This document shows positions 1 through 12,331 of a stretch of 58,841 nucleotides of DNA, one piece after another; position 1 is the first letter of the stretch, and every line of letters begins with the position of its first letter. The position numbers and the translations under genes were made by a program. Source of the stretch: Hirudo medicinalis (Eukaryota; Annelida; Clitellata; Hirudinida; Hirudinidae); NCBI GenBank assembly GCA_011800805.1, contig MPNW01000267.1, positions 1 to 58,841 of the forward strand, in the 5' to 3' direction. The notes beneath the pieces were generated by a model that was given only the letters and a program-made list of their open reading frames with translations, did not search any database and was not told the DNA's origin.

Positions 1-203
1 TACAAGTATCTCGGTATCTCGGAGTCCAGATAGGGCCACGTATGAAATATGCTTCGCTTGCGGACAGAGTCCAGAAGGGCCTTCATTCCATTTCGCATGC
101 TAAATAATAATCAATTAATTAATAATAATAATAATAATAAAATAATAATCAGTAAAAGTAATGTATGCTCACTATTTACTAACCCCTACAAAGCCCTTAA
201 CAG

Positions 204-847
204 TCTGGCCAATCAGCTTCTTCAGGAAGGAGAAACCAATGCAGAGATTCCAGTTGCCATGGAAACCATTAAATCGACCTTGAACATCTTAGTTGACCTC
301 GACACCGACCCTACCGAACACGCGTGTCTGAAGGCCATCTCCATTTTTAACCCAGGTTAGTTTGACCTCGGGATATTTGACCCCCGCCTCCCTTTCGTAA
401 GCTCCTCCCTCAAAAAAAAAGATACCCCGATCGGCTGGAGACACTACAAAGTGCTTCCAGCAACTACCCCAGAATTTTTGTTATGCCTTAACATTATTAA
501 TGCAATAGGAATATATAATAGGATTACCATATTATTGATTGATTACAATTTAATATTATTAAATCTACCCCATTCGGGCAGAACCACCGTCCCCACTCAA
601 AGACCCAGGCAGGGTGAAGACAATAAGAGAACAGATTACCTCCTCGCTACGAGACCACGTGGCGAATAATAGTCACCGATCAGAACACAGAACGAAGCAA
701 CTCCTCCATGTCTTGAAAGGTCTCGAGTCATTGAAAGCCAACGCCTTCAACTTGATTTTCTCGAGACAAGACCTCTATTCCAAGGCACCTTCTCAGAGCG
801 ATTTTTGTAGCGCGATATTAAGCAAGACCATTGAACGTTCAAACTGA
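204..847 (+). CDS. NR2-like nuclear receptor, last two exons (5' part outside window)
   Basis: Two exons, 204-355 and 609-847, joined at phase 1 (donor CAG|GTTAG, acceptor CCCAG|GCAGG), encode the C-terminal half of a nuclear receptor ligand-binding domain. The segment TEHACLKAISIFNPG matches the helix 7-8 signature of RXR/NR2 receptors (TELGCLRAIILFNPD in RXR). The second exon (IREQITSSLRDH, then SEHRTKQLLHVLKGLESL) aligns with helices 9-11, where NR2 members have R/H-R-x-x-K/Q-LLL-x-LPxLR. It ends in a short helix-12-like tail and a TGA stop. The DNA-binding domain and the rest of the LBD must lie left of position 1. Divergence is high, so the subfamily (NR2E/PNR-like or a lineage-specific NR2) is not settled. 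The receptor would act in the nucleus as a ligand- or corepressor-dependent transcription factor. Confidence 0.66.
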
Positions 848-894
848 CCTTCTCCGCACACAAGAATCCATCTTAAATGATCTTCAAGGCTTTT

Positions 895-976
895 CAAGCT
901 GCTAAAGCTGCCTCTGACGCCATGTAAATGGAGCATTATAAATTAACTATTATTATTATTATTATTGTTATTATTA

Positions 977-1008
<32 letters not shown>
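895..1008 (-). repeat. Dispersed AGCGCC-type short repeat with (ATT)n tail, copy A
   Basis: Read on the minus strand, 895-950 matches the copies at 9831-9872 and 58741-58785: it holds the block GTTAATTTATAATG, then GCGTCAGAGGC. It is followed on the plus strand by (ATT)n with (GTT) interruptions at about 948-1008. Confidence 0.6.
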
Positions 1009-1010
<2 letters not shown>

Positions 1011-1828
1011 GGCAATAGACGAGTAGGTTTTCAACGAGACTCAACAAGTATTTATGCGTTTATAGGTGCTCGCAACTCGACCGCACTGTTGTAATACATT
1101 TTAAGCTTCAACAATCTCAGAGCAAAAAATATGCGAAGAAGAAATTTTGAGGTTAAGAGGTATGACAAATAAGTAAGACTAAATTGTAAACAACAACAAC
1201 AAAAATAATAATAATAATAATAATAACAACAGCAACAACAACAACAATAGCAACAACAACAGCAACAACAACGACAATATCAACAACAGCAACAACGACT
1301 TCCAAACAAAGACTTGAAACATTGAAATGAATCTGCGAAAGACCTTCAGAAGAAACTGAAAAATGCTTCAGGAAGAAAGCCACGACCAATGACGACGACC
1401 AATGACGACGATCAATGATGACGATCAATGATGACTTGGTGTGACAATCACTGCATGGTGTCACAGGTAATAACCATCTGTAGACTTTGTTGATGTTGAC
1501 ACGATGAGATGATAGATAAGTACACAAGTACAACAACTTCACCACCATCATCACCATCATCATCATCATCATCATCATCATCGTCGTCGTCATCGTACTC
1601 ATAAAATGGCTGCCATTTAAGCTGACGAGGAGGGCGGGGTGGAGCTTTGGAGCAAGTGAGTTGTAAGAGTGACTGATAGAATTATGCTAATGAGCAATAC
1701 GACATGAATATTAATGAGATTCGCATTAGAATTTGTTCCAATAGTAGAACGAACGATTATTGCGTGCGGAAGACTGAGATACAAATATTTACAAAAACAT
1801 GGTTGGAGAAACACGAGTGAGTGTTTTA

Positions 1829-2063
1829 ATGCACAGGATTGTATAGAATGCACATGATTGTATGCAATGCACAGGATTGTATAGAATGCACAGGATTGTA
1901 CAGAATGCACAGGATTGTGTAGAATGCACAGGATTGTACAGAATGCACAGGATTGTGTAGAATGCACATGATTGTACAGAATGCACACGATTGTATAGAA
2001 TGCACAGGATTGTAAACAATGCACATGATTGTAAACAATGCACATGATTGTATAGAATGCACT
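1829..2063. repeat. 19-bp minisatellite
   Basis: About 12 tandem copies of AATGCACAGGATTGTATAG with variants (TGTGTAG, TGTACAG, CATGATTG, TGTAAAC). Because 19 is not a multiple of 3, the array is open in several minus-strand frames at once, which explains the repetitive Cys/His/Ile-rich ORFs there. Confidence 0.85.
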
Positions 2064-3376
2064 CAATACACGATGAATGGAATGATGGTATCGTCCACGT
2101 TTATTAATGCCAGGACCAATGAGTAGTAGAGACTGCTGCTGGCTTGAGACGACTTCATTCATGAATATGATAATGAGCATCTCATTTAAATACTAATCAA
2201 AAGTGTCTTAGTGATGTGAGAAATAATATTATATATATTAAATATTCAAATGACGATAACCGTCAAGACCATGACGGCATCGTTAGGACTAGCATTGAGA
2301 CGACCAACAAGAGTGCAGCACTAACAGAAGCTGAGCATCACAGATAATTTTGAACCACATTTTGAGACCACCATGAATGACAACAACAATAAAAGAGTAA
2401 ATAACAGGATAACCGTCCATCCAATCAAATAAGAAGGAATCGGGTCATCCAATCAGATGAGAAACAACCAGGTCACCCAATCAGATAAGAAGGAATCGTG
2501 TCACCCAATCGAATGAGAAGGAGTCAGGTCACCATCATAAAAAAGCTATCAGTATGTACAGAGACGTTGGCTTGATATTAAAATAAACATGTTGGCAAAT
2601 GCACTCGTCAAGGCAGACTAAAACAAGCCAATGGCGATTCAAGAAATAAGGCCACGTCACGACCTCGCGAACGACCCTCCTGTCGGAATGGAGTAAATGG
2701 GAATGAATGAGAAAAACAAAAGAAGAGAAACAAAATGAGACCAAGGCACCTTGCGAAGATCAATACAACTCGAGAGGCTGTTGTCGTGAGGACGCGACAT
2801 GCTTCGATATGCTTTTGAGTGAACAACAATTGACAATGTCAACCACGGAACGACGAGGACTATGTTGAATGTAAAAAACTGATTATGTTATCAGCTGCTT
2901 CTACGATGATGATGATGACGTTGTTGTTGCTGATGATGGTGTTGATGAAGGTGGTGATGATGTTGATGATGATGATGATGATGATGATGTTGTTGTTGGC
3001 CATCTTGTGAAAGATTACAAAAATGAATTTTACAGATCAACAACTGAAACAAAAACAACAATGAAATGAAAAAAAATATAGATCAAAATCAAAATACAAC
3101 GATGATGATGATGATGATAAACATGGCACTCAGTAGGTCAACGGAATGAAACTCACTCAAAAACTCGACGTAAGGACCGTGCCCGAGAAGAACTTGAAAC
3201 GGAAAACGTTTCACAACAAAAAAAAAAAACACAGATCGACCGATAGGAATACATCGACTTCAGTGAGATTGTCAACAAGAAGAGGAAGATGACGGTAATC
3301 ATGATGATAGTGATAATGCTGGTGGTTACGATGATGATGAGGACGATGGCGACAATGACGATGACGACGACAGAAC

Positions 3377-5358
3377 TCAATTATCGATCAACTCCAAGTA
3401 AGTCGCGTGTTTGACCTGGGGCGACTTCCCGATCGGCGGTCGTCGGACTTCGTCCCCGACGACGAGTCTCAGTTGCAGGACGTTGTCGAGCCGGTTGTAA
3501 ATCTTCTCCATCGAAATTCTCTCACGAGGATCCTTGTGCCAGCACTTGAGCATCAGGGCGTACACTTCCGGAGGGCAGTTACCGGGGCAGGTCATGACTT
3601 CGCCCTGCTGGACGTGCTGGATGACCTGATCAAGGTTTCAAATGGGTCGGGTCAGACACCTGTTACTTTTGCCACTCGTTAAAATGTTTACTTCCACTGA
3701 CGTTACTTCATCATCATCATCGTCGTCATCATCGATTGTATAATAATTAATGACTTAATATTTTATTGCCAACATCATCATCACCATTGTAGGCTTCATT
3801 GATGACATTGCTGAGAATGTCATGGTGATCGCGGGGATGACGTTCGGTACGCAATTGGTGGCTCTACCGTCCAATAGGGAGGCAGAAGGTAGCAGATCAA
3901 TATCCAGGCAAGCGAGTTATAAATAGCATGTCAACCCAAACAGAGAAAGAGGTTGAAATCGATTTGGTCAATAAAGCTCAGAGCTCGATGACATTTATTC
4001 AATGATGCTATTATCATTTTAGCCATCCATCATTATCACTGCAATCATCATCATCGCCATCACCGCTACCATCGCCATCAATATTGTCTTCATCGTCATA
4101 ACGACCGACCCACCTCGGTATTGGACAGCTCGTACCAGGGCTGCTTGCCGAAGGTGTATATCTCCCACAGGACCACCCCGAAACTCCAGACGTCGGTCTC
4201 CACCGTGAACGTCCTGTACACGATGCTTTCAGGGGGCATCCATCTCACCGGCATCAAGAGCTGGCTTCCTACCTACAGCGATCACAATGATTTAACAAAG
4301 CGAGGAATTATGGCAACAACAACAACAACAACAACACGACCATTAATATTTTGTCACCAATTATCAACATCGCCGTCATCAGCATTATCGCCCATACTGT
4401 AACCTTGTAATAATCCGTCGCGTACACGTCCCTGGACATGCCGAAGTCCCCGATCTTCACCACGAGGTCGGCACCGACCAAGCAGTTCCTCGTGGCCAGG
4501 TCCCTGTGGACGAAATGCTGCTGTGCCAAATAGGCTCCTCCTCTGGCAATCTGCACGGCTATGCTGAGTAGGTCGAGCGGGGTCAGAGGTCTTTTCAATA
4601 TAGGTCGGGGCACTAACAGGTTGGACATCCTGGGTGTCAGCATCTTGCCATCTGGTCCGTTGGTTCTGCAAGCAGTGTTCCTAGCTATTTAGCGATAGGT
4701 TGATTTAATCTAATTCATTTTCAAATGTAATCAAATTGTCTAATAAATCCCATGGAGCATGCTAACTAACTTCACACACGAGGCACACGTAAAAGCTACG
4801 ATGGAGATAATAAATAAATCAATGGAATGAACGAACGGATGAAAGAACGGAACGTATGGGATGATTGAACGAACGAATGAATGAATGAATGAATGAATGA
4901 ATGAATGAATGAATGAATGAATGATTGAATGAATGAATGAATGAATGAATGAATGAATGAATGATTGAATGAATGAACGGGATGATTGAATGAACGAATG
5001 AATAAATGGAATGAATGATTGAATGTATGAATGAATAAATGGAATGAATGATTGAATGTATGAATGAATAAATGGAATAAATGATTGAATGTATGAATGA
5101 ATGCATGAATGAATGATCGAACAAATGAATGACTGGCACCTGAGGAAGTTGCAGAGATCACCAAACTCCATGTACTCGAGGACGATCATGTGCGGCTGTC
5201 GATCGACAGAGACCCCGTACAGGGTGACGATGTTTTCGTGCTTCAGTCCCGACAACATGGTGGCTTCCCTGTCAAAGTCCATCCTGTGGCAGAGTAACGG
5301 AGAGGTTAACCATCAATAAAATAGTCATTATCATCATCATCGTCGTCATCATCACTAC

Positions 5359-5428
<70 letters not shown>

Positions 5429-7537
5429 GTCATCATCATCATCATTGTCATTATCATCATCGTCGTCGTCGTCATCACCACTTCCACAACAATCATCATC
5501 ATCATCGCTCAAGAAAAATCTGTCGCAAAATCTACCAATTGTTTTCCAATTGGCAGTCTTTGACAGTCTTTATAGCAACGGGTAGCTTCATGATTTCCTT
5601 GGTTACGGGGTCCCTGGTTTTGAGGGTGCCCAGGTAAACGAGGCCAAAAGCCCCCTCTCCTAACTCCTGCAGGCATTCTATGTCGCTGCTGGGGATCTTC
5701 GGAACAGCTGATAATGTAGGGGGGATGATGATGATGATGAGGATGATGAATATTATGAAGATGGTAGGATCAATAGCAATGTTATGCTATTGACATGACA
5801 ACGAAGATGATAACGATGCTCTTGTCAGAAGTTTAACAACATGAATGCCANGATGATGATGATGATGAGGATGATGAATATTATGAAGATGGTAGGATCA
5901 ATAGCAATGTTATGCTATTGACATGACAACGAAGATGATAACGATGCTCTTGTCAGAAGTTTAACAACATGAATGCCAGAAGCATTATTTAAGGAGGACA
6001 ACATTGAACGATAATACTATCGACGACTATTTAACCGATCTATAAATGTCAGCAGGTGCAGGAAAGCAACCCACCCGACAATCTGAGCAGACACCTCTCG
6101 TCCATGAAACCTCCCCGTCCGAACCCCTGGCTACCCCGGATGCTGTCGTCCTTCTCGTAGTTTGGATTTTGCACCACGTGATCGATGCTCAGGGGGATGT
6201 TCTCCCTGCGAACCGGCCTGTTGCTCTGGGGGCCGTCGAGACAGAAGGCAGCCAAGGGGTTCCTTCGAACGCCTTCCTGCCTCTTGCTGCCCGTCGAGGG
6301 TCTCCTCTTGAACCAGTCGCTTTGAACCTGGCTGGGGGAACGCTTTGGCGCCTTCCTGTACTTCACCGCGAGGATGACGACGACAATGATGAGGAACGCA
6401 ATGATTATGCTCAGGGCGGTCAGGATGTGTTTCAAGTAAGGGCTCTGTTAGTGTAAATGTTAATGTGAATGTGAATGTTAATGTGAATTTCGAACACGAC
6501 ACATTACGACAGTTGCCATTACCGTCGCATGCAGGATCGCAACCTGTTCGGCCAACCTGCACGATGAATCATGTCGAGGAATTTAATCATCATCATCATC
6601 ATCATCATCACCTTATTTCCATTTTCCCTTCCACTCATCCTCTGACCAGAAGATAGGTTCTTGAATCCCAAAGAATAACTGTCGTTGTGTTTTTGTGGAG
6701 GCTTGCCCACTGGATAGGAGATGATACAAGATACATGCAAGGATATACAAGCATATTGAAGAATATACAAAGAATACCTCCTAGGTCGACGGTCAGGCTC
6801 ATATTGTGAGACCCGTGCACATTAGAGGCCACCAGGGTGAAGTTACCCTCGGCCTGAAGGGGAGACCTGAGGCACAGGTTACCGCGCACTAAGTCGACGT
6901 CCGGATTTTCTTGTCCGTGACTGATATCTGGTGGCGATGATGACGGTGACGGTGACATTAATAGAAAAATAATTAACAGGAAATTGAATGAATAGACCGA
7001 CGTAAGTCAAGGTGGGTTGAAGACACTGAATGTCGCGGCCATTGTGATCATTTCCCGTTGGAAGATTCACCAAGCCTTGACACGACTTACGATCGTAAAG
7101 TCAATGCGATGTATGTGACGACAAACAAAAGAATACGAAGGACAAATAAAGAATAAAGCCAAAATACATGAACATCGACCCGTACGCGAAGAACGGTCGT
7201 GCAATAAACAGCACGAATGCAAATACAAGACGTATGAGCTGCATGTGGTATATACGATACATACGAGGTATACGATGCATGCGAGGTATAAGATGCATGC
7301 GAGGTATACGATGCATGCGAGGTATACGATGCATGCGAGATATATATGATGCAATCGATAGCCAGCTGTAGACCCACTGTTTATGAATGTTTGCAAAAAT
7401 CACCAACGACAATGATTGACATTGTCACATGACGACTGCACGTCATCGGTCCTCCCAGGGTTTGAACAAGGGCGGAGGCTTTTTTGGACACCGAGGAAGA
7501 TGTCGGTTATGGTAATGATCTCCAGCAGTGATGATGT

Positions 7538-7577
<40 letters not shown>

Positions 7578-8007
7578 AATGACTTGTTAATACAAACCAA
7601 ATAGTTTTTAGTTTTAGTTAAAATTAGTTGATGTTAGTAATACAAACCAAACGAGTCAAACATTTCTCAAATTACGCTTTTCTAAATCTCTACCACAATC
7701 AAATCAGAAGACCCGATAATCATCATAATCACCATCATCACCACCATCATCATCATCACTGTCACAACCTGAGGCAAAACAAGCCTCGGTAAGAAAGACG
7801 GAATACGACAATAGTCACCTGTGTCGTCATCGCCGAGAATGACGGGCAGTCCGTCCTTGAACCAGTGAATGGATGGGCTCGGGTGTCCGACCACCTCGAA
7901 GAGCAGGCAGACGTCGGGATGTAAGTCCTTCCTTATCAGCTGGGTTATCACTGGAGAAGCTGCAGATGAAGACATAAGCTCCATTCATAATGATGATGAT
8001 GGTGGTG

Positions 8008-8046
<39 letters not shown>

Positions 8047-8148
8047 AGCGTCTTAAGGGATGGTTACAATGAGCAATATTGTACATAATCCATTAATAAT
8101 AACAACAACAAAAATAACAACAACAACAATAATAATAATAACAATGAC

Positions 8149-8195
<47 letters not shown>

Positions 8196-9336
8196 CAATG
8201 ACAATAATAATAATAACAACAATGATAATAATGATTATGATGATAATAATAATAAAAAAACAACAACAACATCAACAACATCAACGACAACGACAACAAC
8301 AACAACAATAATAATAATAACAACAACAACAATAACAACTTGAATTAGAGAGAACAAGGCTTCATAAGGCTTACAAGAGACCAGAAGTCGCCAAGGAGCA
8401 ACATCGAATCCGTTCTCATTCTCCACCTCGCAGTGGTAAACGCCGCTCGACAGGGCGTTCAAGTTCACGATCGTCATCATCACTTCGGACTGCGACACGA
8501 CCCTCATGACGACGTCGTCCCCATCGCCGCGACTCCCTGCCGTCGTCCTCCAGTTGACCCGGAGGCGAGGATCGTCCGAAGGTCGACCCCTGCAGACCTG
8601 GGTAGCTTCGGGGCCGTCGGCGACGTTGTAGTTGCTGGACAGATGGGCTCTCGGAAATGCTGTAGGGTTTGTTCGAACATTTCACGACGAACAGAACAAC
8701 GAATCGGATTGAACGACTGAAAGATCGAGCGATCGAGCCAGTAATGCTTTCAATAAATGCTCGTCAATGAATAATGCATGGACGGCAACAAACGATACGA
8801 CATTGTTGCATAATAATAATATAATAATATTGTCATTGTCATGTAATAGTTTGGTTGAATAGCTCTCTTCTTCAGATGTAAACGTAGCTTGTCGAGCTGA
8901 AAATAATGAGTTTTTGTGAGTGTCGTGTCAGTGTCGTGTCGATCGAAGGATGAAGAAAGAAATCCTTTGTTTTGATTCGGACGAATGAGCTTTTGTCTGG
9001 ACGGTGTTTGTTTGTCGGTCGAAAAATGAGTTTTAACTTGAAATCACGATAGAATCGAAGTAATGTTACATTAGCAAAAGTACTCGATGTCGTCGCACGT
9101 CGTCGTACGAGACCGTCATCTCCGTCAAAGGTCGTCCTCGACAGGTCGAAAGGTCAAGAGGCTTATTGATTGATTCTCCGTTTCTGGAAAAGGGTGCATT
9201 TGACATTCTCGAATGACATCGGATTTATCGAAGAGGGTCATTCATGCCTGTACGAGTTTGTTGACAACTGTGATGAAAACCATCCTTTTCCTTAAGGCTT
9301 CAGAAGTAAACTGTGATGATGATGATGATGGTGGTT

Positions 9337-9372
<36 letters not shown>

Positions 9373-9797
9373 GTGGTTATGATGATGATGATGATGATGG
9401 TGGTTATGATGATGATGATGGTGGTTATGATAATGATGATGATGGTTATGATAATGATGGTGGTGATGACGATGTCGACGGTGATGATGACGATGACGAT
9501 AATATGCAGAATAAGTATATAACCATATTTACATCTGTAATCTCTACCGAGGTGAGATGAGCTTCAATGAACGAACGTCTTCACGGAGGATGCTGTCGGT
9601 CACAACGACGAAGTACACGAACGAACAAACCACACTGTAGACGATAGGCTTCGTTGACGAGTTTGTGAGGAGTACGTTGTAATCAAAAATTACATTGTTG
9701 TCTAACTTCGTCAATCATCGTAGTAATAATGATGATGATGACGACGACGACGATGTTGATGATGACGACGACGACGACGATAATGATGATGACGTTG

Positions 9798-9830
<33 letters not shown>

Positions 9831-10164
9831 GTTAATTTATAATGCGCCATTTGCATAGCGTCAGAGGCGCCTATGATGATGATGATGGTGGTGATAATGA
9901 TGATGACGATGACGATCATCTTGTCTTGATAATAACGATAACAACAACAGCGACAATAAGAATCGTCGCCAAGTTAGTCAATATCGTGTTTATCATTAAC
10001 ATTTTAAAAAAACATTTTGTCAATAACAACACTGCCACTAGGATCACACCCAATAAGACATCGCAATAGCATGTTGAAATGTTTCCTCAACTGTTGCGAC
10101 CAACAATTATCATCGTCATCGTCATCATCATCATCATCATCACCACCACTAACAATCATCATCG

Positions 10165-10197
<33 letters not shown>

Positions 10198-10859
10198 CCA
10201 CCATCATCGTCGTCCAATCAACTATCCAGGCTACCTAGCAGGGTGAACAAAAGAAAAGTTTAAAAATGAAATCAAATTCAAAGAGAGATGCTGACGAGGA
10301 AGAGGAGAGGAGAGGAGAGGAGAAAAGAGGAAGAGGACAGAAAAAAAAAGTAGTAGAGCTACCGAGAAATGAGGTGAGTGCATGACCCAATTACTCACCG
10401 CAATCTCTGGACCCTGGGAAATGGCTGATGTTGTGCCTCTTTGCCGAGTTAGTGCCCTCTAAGCAGACAGCCTCCTTGTAGTCATGGCCACTGTCGTCAT
10501 CGTCATAGTCGTAGTCGTAGTCATCGTCATTGTCGTCGTCGTCGCCGTCGCCAGCGTTCGTTCGCTTCGCCAGGGAATTGAAGAGAAACAACAGGGAGCA
10601 GCTGCACTTCAACGGGTTGTCGGCCAGGAGGCTGTAATGGTTGGCCACGTTGTGATGTTCGGAATTTGAAAGAAATGGATGATGGTGATTATCATGTCAT
10701 CATGTCGTGTTGTGCTATCACGTCGTCATGTTATCACTAGGGAAATGATAACAGGGGAAATGATAACAGACGAAATGATAAACGAGCTGTTGATGAAGAC
10801 TTTCTGGCTCCAGTGAAATCAACGAAGCGTGACCGCCGCCGTGAAACGACGACTACGAC

Positions 10860-10892
<33 letters not shown>

Positions 10893-10965
10893 CCAAATTT
10901 GAATGAGCCCACGATGTTGAGATCAATAAAGCTCCTTCCAAAAATCCCAAAAAAGATGATGATGC

Positions 10966-11006
<41 letters not shown>

Positions 11007-12331
11007 ACAATGGCAACAGTAAACAAGAAACTTATGATGTTATGACCGTGCGATTATTACAAACATTATTAGATATCTTGATTTGCATCTTTTATTTGCC
11101 TTATTGGGATTTTGGCGATGAAAAAGATGGCGACGAAACAACGAACAATCTAACATGCGCATCTTGGAAGCGTGCCGAACGAGCCTCCAGTCGAAGGCAG
11201 TCAGTTGGTTGTAACTCAGATCTCTGAGGAAGTCAAACATACTGATGTTATCACTGATTCTAGCAAAGAAATCAAATTTATCGAGCTTAAGTTCATCAAT
11301 TTGGTCGAGGAGATCATAATTTTCGAGATGCTTTAAATCGATCGAGATCAAAGCAAGAAGCTCACAAATGCTTGAGTTTCTTGTTGTTCAGGAAAGCTCC
11401 ATCCTCGATCGTTTTCAAACCAGACTTTGTGATCGTCCTGCAGTGTCGAATTCGTCGTTTAAAGAAATTTACCGTGCACATCTAAGATGCCAAAGGAATG
11501 TTGATGCAATAAAAATTAAAACCAATGCTTATACAAGGATTTACTTGTTCGTCGTGCGATAGGTCGTGAATGTCAAACTTGACCTTTGTTAGATCATGCA
11601 TAAAAAGTCATTTCATTGAAGCAACCAATCAATGGCCTTGTAACTACATTTAGATGGTTATTACCAGCCAGATTTTGAACACGAGGGTATTTTCAATGTA
11701 GGACAAAGCAACTGCAAAGATTAATATTCATAAAAAAATAATGACTTACAAGTTTCTCAGGTTAACAAACTGTGCAAGATCGTCGGCTGTCAGCTTGACA
11801 AAATCCGGTTGCATTTCAATGTTTCTAAAGAACAACGAAAAGTAAATCTAGTTATTAAAAATTGACAAGAAGTTCTAAACTCTCTAGTAGGTGAATTACA
11901 TCCATGGATTCTAATGATTGAATCTAATTTAAGTAATCTCTCTCACGATGCAAATACAAAGAGAACTCTTTCAGTTGAAAGACTGAGAAAGACTTGAAAG
12001 AGACAAATAATCAAACTCACATTCTTACTATCGATGCTGCATTTTCGAGCTTTCCCAACTTCGTGATGGTTCTAAAGTATTTACAGGTCACAACACCTTC
12101 AGAACAAAAACAAGCTTCGTAGCAATCATCCTCTTCCTCTTCGACAGCATCATCGAGCGTTTCGCTCTCCTCGATCGACGGAATCGACTCAACTCCACCA
12201 CCATTGGAACCGGAGGAAACTCCATTCACAGCAGAAAAACAGACGACAACAGCGCCAATGGAGATGTGCCATAACATCATGCATTGCGTCAACTTAAGCA
12301 TTGCCTTTCTGCAAATTGGAGAAAAGTGCAC
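3377..12331 (-). CDS. NTRK: Trk-type (NTRK) receptor tyrosine kinase
   Basis: Membrane receptor kinase for neurotrophin-type ligands. Exons (all minus): 12021-12331 (signal peptide, LRRNT cysteines CYEACFC), 11750-11824, 11366-11437, 11155-11223 (two LRRs; DLSYNQL), 10399-10631 ([13 protein letters not shown]), 8375-8659 (Ig1, GVYHCEVEN), 7819-7959 and 6778-6920 (Ig2; [18 protein letters not shown]), 6612-6709, 6075-6444 (TM, then NPNY Shc-type docking site), 5536-5707 (P-loop GEGAFG, VAIK lysine), 5140-5283, 4404-4665 ([11 protein letters not shown]; activation loop YATDYY), 4114-4272 ([16 protein letters not shown]), 3377-3625 (end of kinase; C-terminal YLELI, equivalent to the PLC-gamma site YLDIL). 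All junction phases agree except one small Ig2 exon, for which 7492-7519 is a candidate. About 930 aa; the complete LRR-Ig-kinase layout is diagnostic. Start may be Met at 12331 or 12301. Odd: an acidic insertion in LRRCT and microsatellites in nearly every intron. Confidence 0.95.
4866..5115. repeat. (GAAT)n array inside a Trk intron
   Basis: Tetranucleotide GAAT array with higher-order variants (GATTGAAT, AATAAATGGAAT, about 36 bp) ending about 25 bp from the 5' splice site of Trk exon 5140-5283. Its translation gives meaningless [13 protein letters not shown] repeats. Confidence 0.9.
5331..5500. repeat. (CAT)n/(CGT)n microsatellite
   Basis: Long, nearly pure (CAT)n with CGT interruptions within the Trk intron between exons 5140-5283 and 5536-5707. 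Its translation produces poly-Met or poly-Asp on the minus strand. Confidence 0.95.
5724..5978. repeat. Perfect 127-bp direct duplication split by an N
   Basis: Positions 5724-5850 and 5852-5978 are identical over 127 bp, and the only ambiguous base in the window (5851) separates them. This lies in the Trk intron between the TM/juxtamembrane exon and the first kinase exon. It is most easily read as an uncollapsed assembly overlap. Confidence 0.9.
7262..7338. repeat. 18-bp minisatellite
   Basis: Four to five copies of CGAGGTATACGATGCATG in a Trk intron. The unit is a multiple of 3, so every frame stays open (GIRCMR repeats). Confidence 0.85.
8090..8340. repeat. (AAT)n/(AAC)n microsatellite tract
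   Basis: About 250 bp of AAT and AAC triplets with CAA/CGA interruptions in the Trk intron between Ig1 and Ig2 exons. It ends about 35 bp from the 5' splice site of exon 8375-8659. Confidence 0.9.
9311..9505. repeat. (GAT)n/(GGT)n microsatellite tract
   Basis: GATGATGGTGGTTAT-type repeats in the large Trk intron between the LRRCT and Ig1 exons. More GAT/GAC triplets follow at 9725-9795. Confidence 0.9.
9797..9885 (+). repeat. Dispersed AGCGCC-type short repeat with (AAT)n, copy B
   Basis: (AAT)n at about 9797-9830 leads into GTTAATTTATAATGCGCC, then ATTTGCATAGCGTCAGAGGC (9831-9872), followed by (GAT)n. It matches copies at 895-950 (inverted), 17826-17859 (inverted), 33019-33057 (inverted) and 58741-58785. 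Confidence 0.7.
10107..10215. repeat. (CAT)n microsatellite
   Basis: CAT/CGT triplets, in two blocks, in the same Trk intron. A further CT-free GAT tract lies at 10858-10895 and a (GCT)n at 10964-10990. Confidence 0.9.

Larger units (their letters stand above)
848..3376. other. Intergenic / Trk 3' flank, repeat-rich
   Basis: I see no convincing coding exon between the nuclear receptor stop and the Trk stop. The stretch holds (AAC)/(AAT) tracts at 1186-1300, a (CAT)n tract at 1545-1590, a 19-bp minisatellite at 1829-2063, short direct repeats of CCAATCAGATGAGAAG-like units at 2415-2530, and (GAT)n tracts at 2903-2990 and 3100-3120. The small open frames are low-complexity translations. The part just below 3377 is probably the Trk 3' UTR. 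Confidence 0.55.

Noticed and set aside
1789..2180. Cys/His-rich repeat ORFs that could suggest a zinc-binding protein
   Set aside because: They are translations of a 19-bp minisatellite open in several frames.
4740..5282. 180-codon frame with [10 protein letters not shown] repeats fused to the kinase exon
   Set aside because: Only 5140-5283 is exon; the rest is translation of the (GAAT)n intron array beyond a clear donor.
5306..5512. Poly-Asp and poly-Met frames
   Set aside because: Simple (CAT)n translation within a Trk intron.
7087..7412. Minus-strand frames with [13 protein letters not shown] repeats
   Set aside because: Translation of an 18-bp minisatellite.
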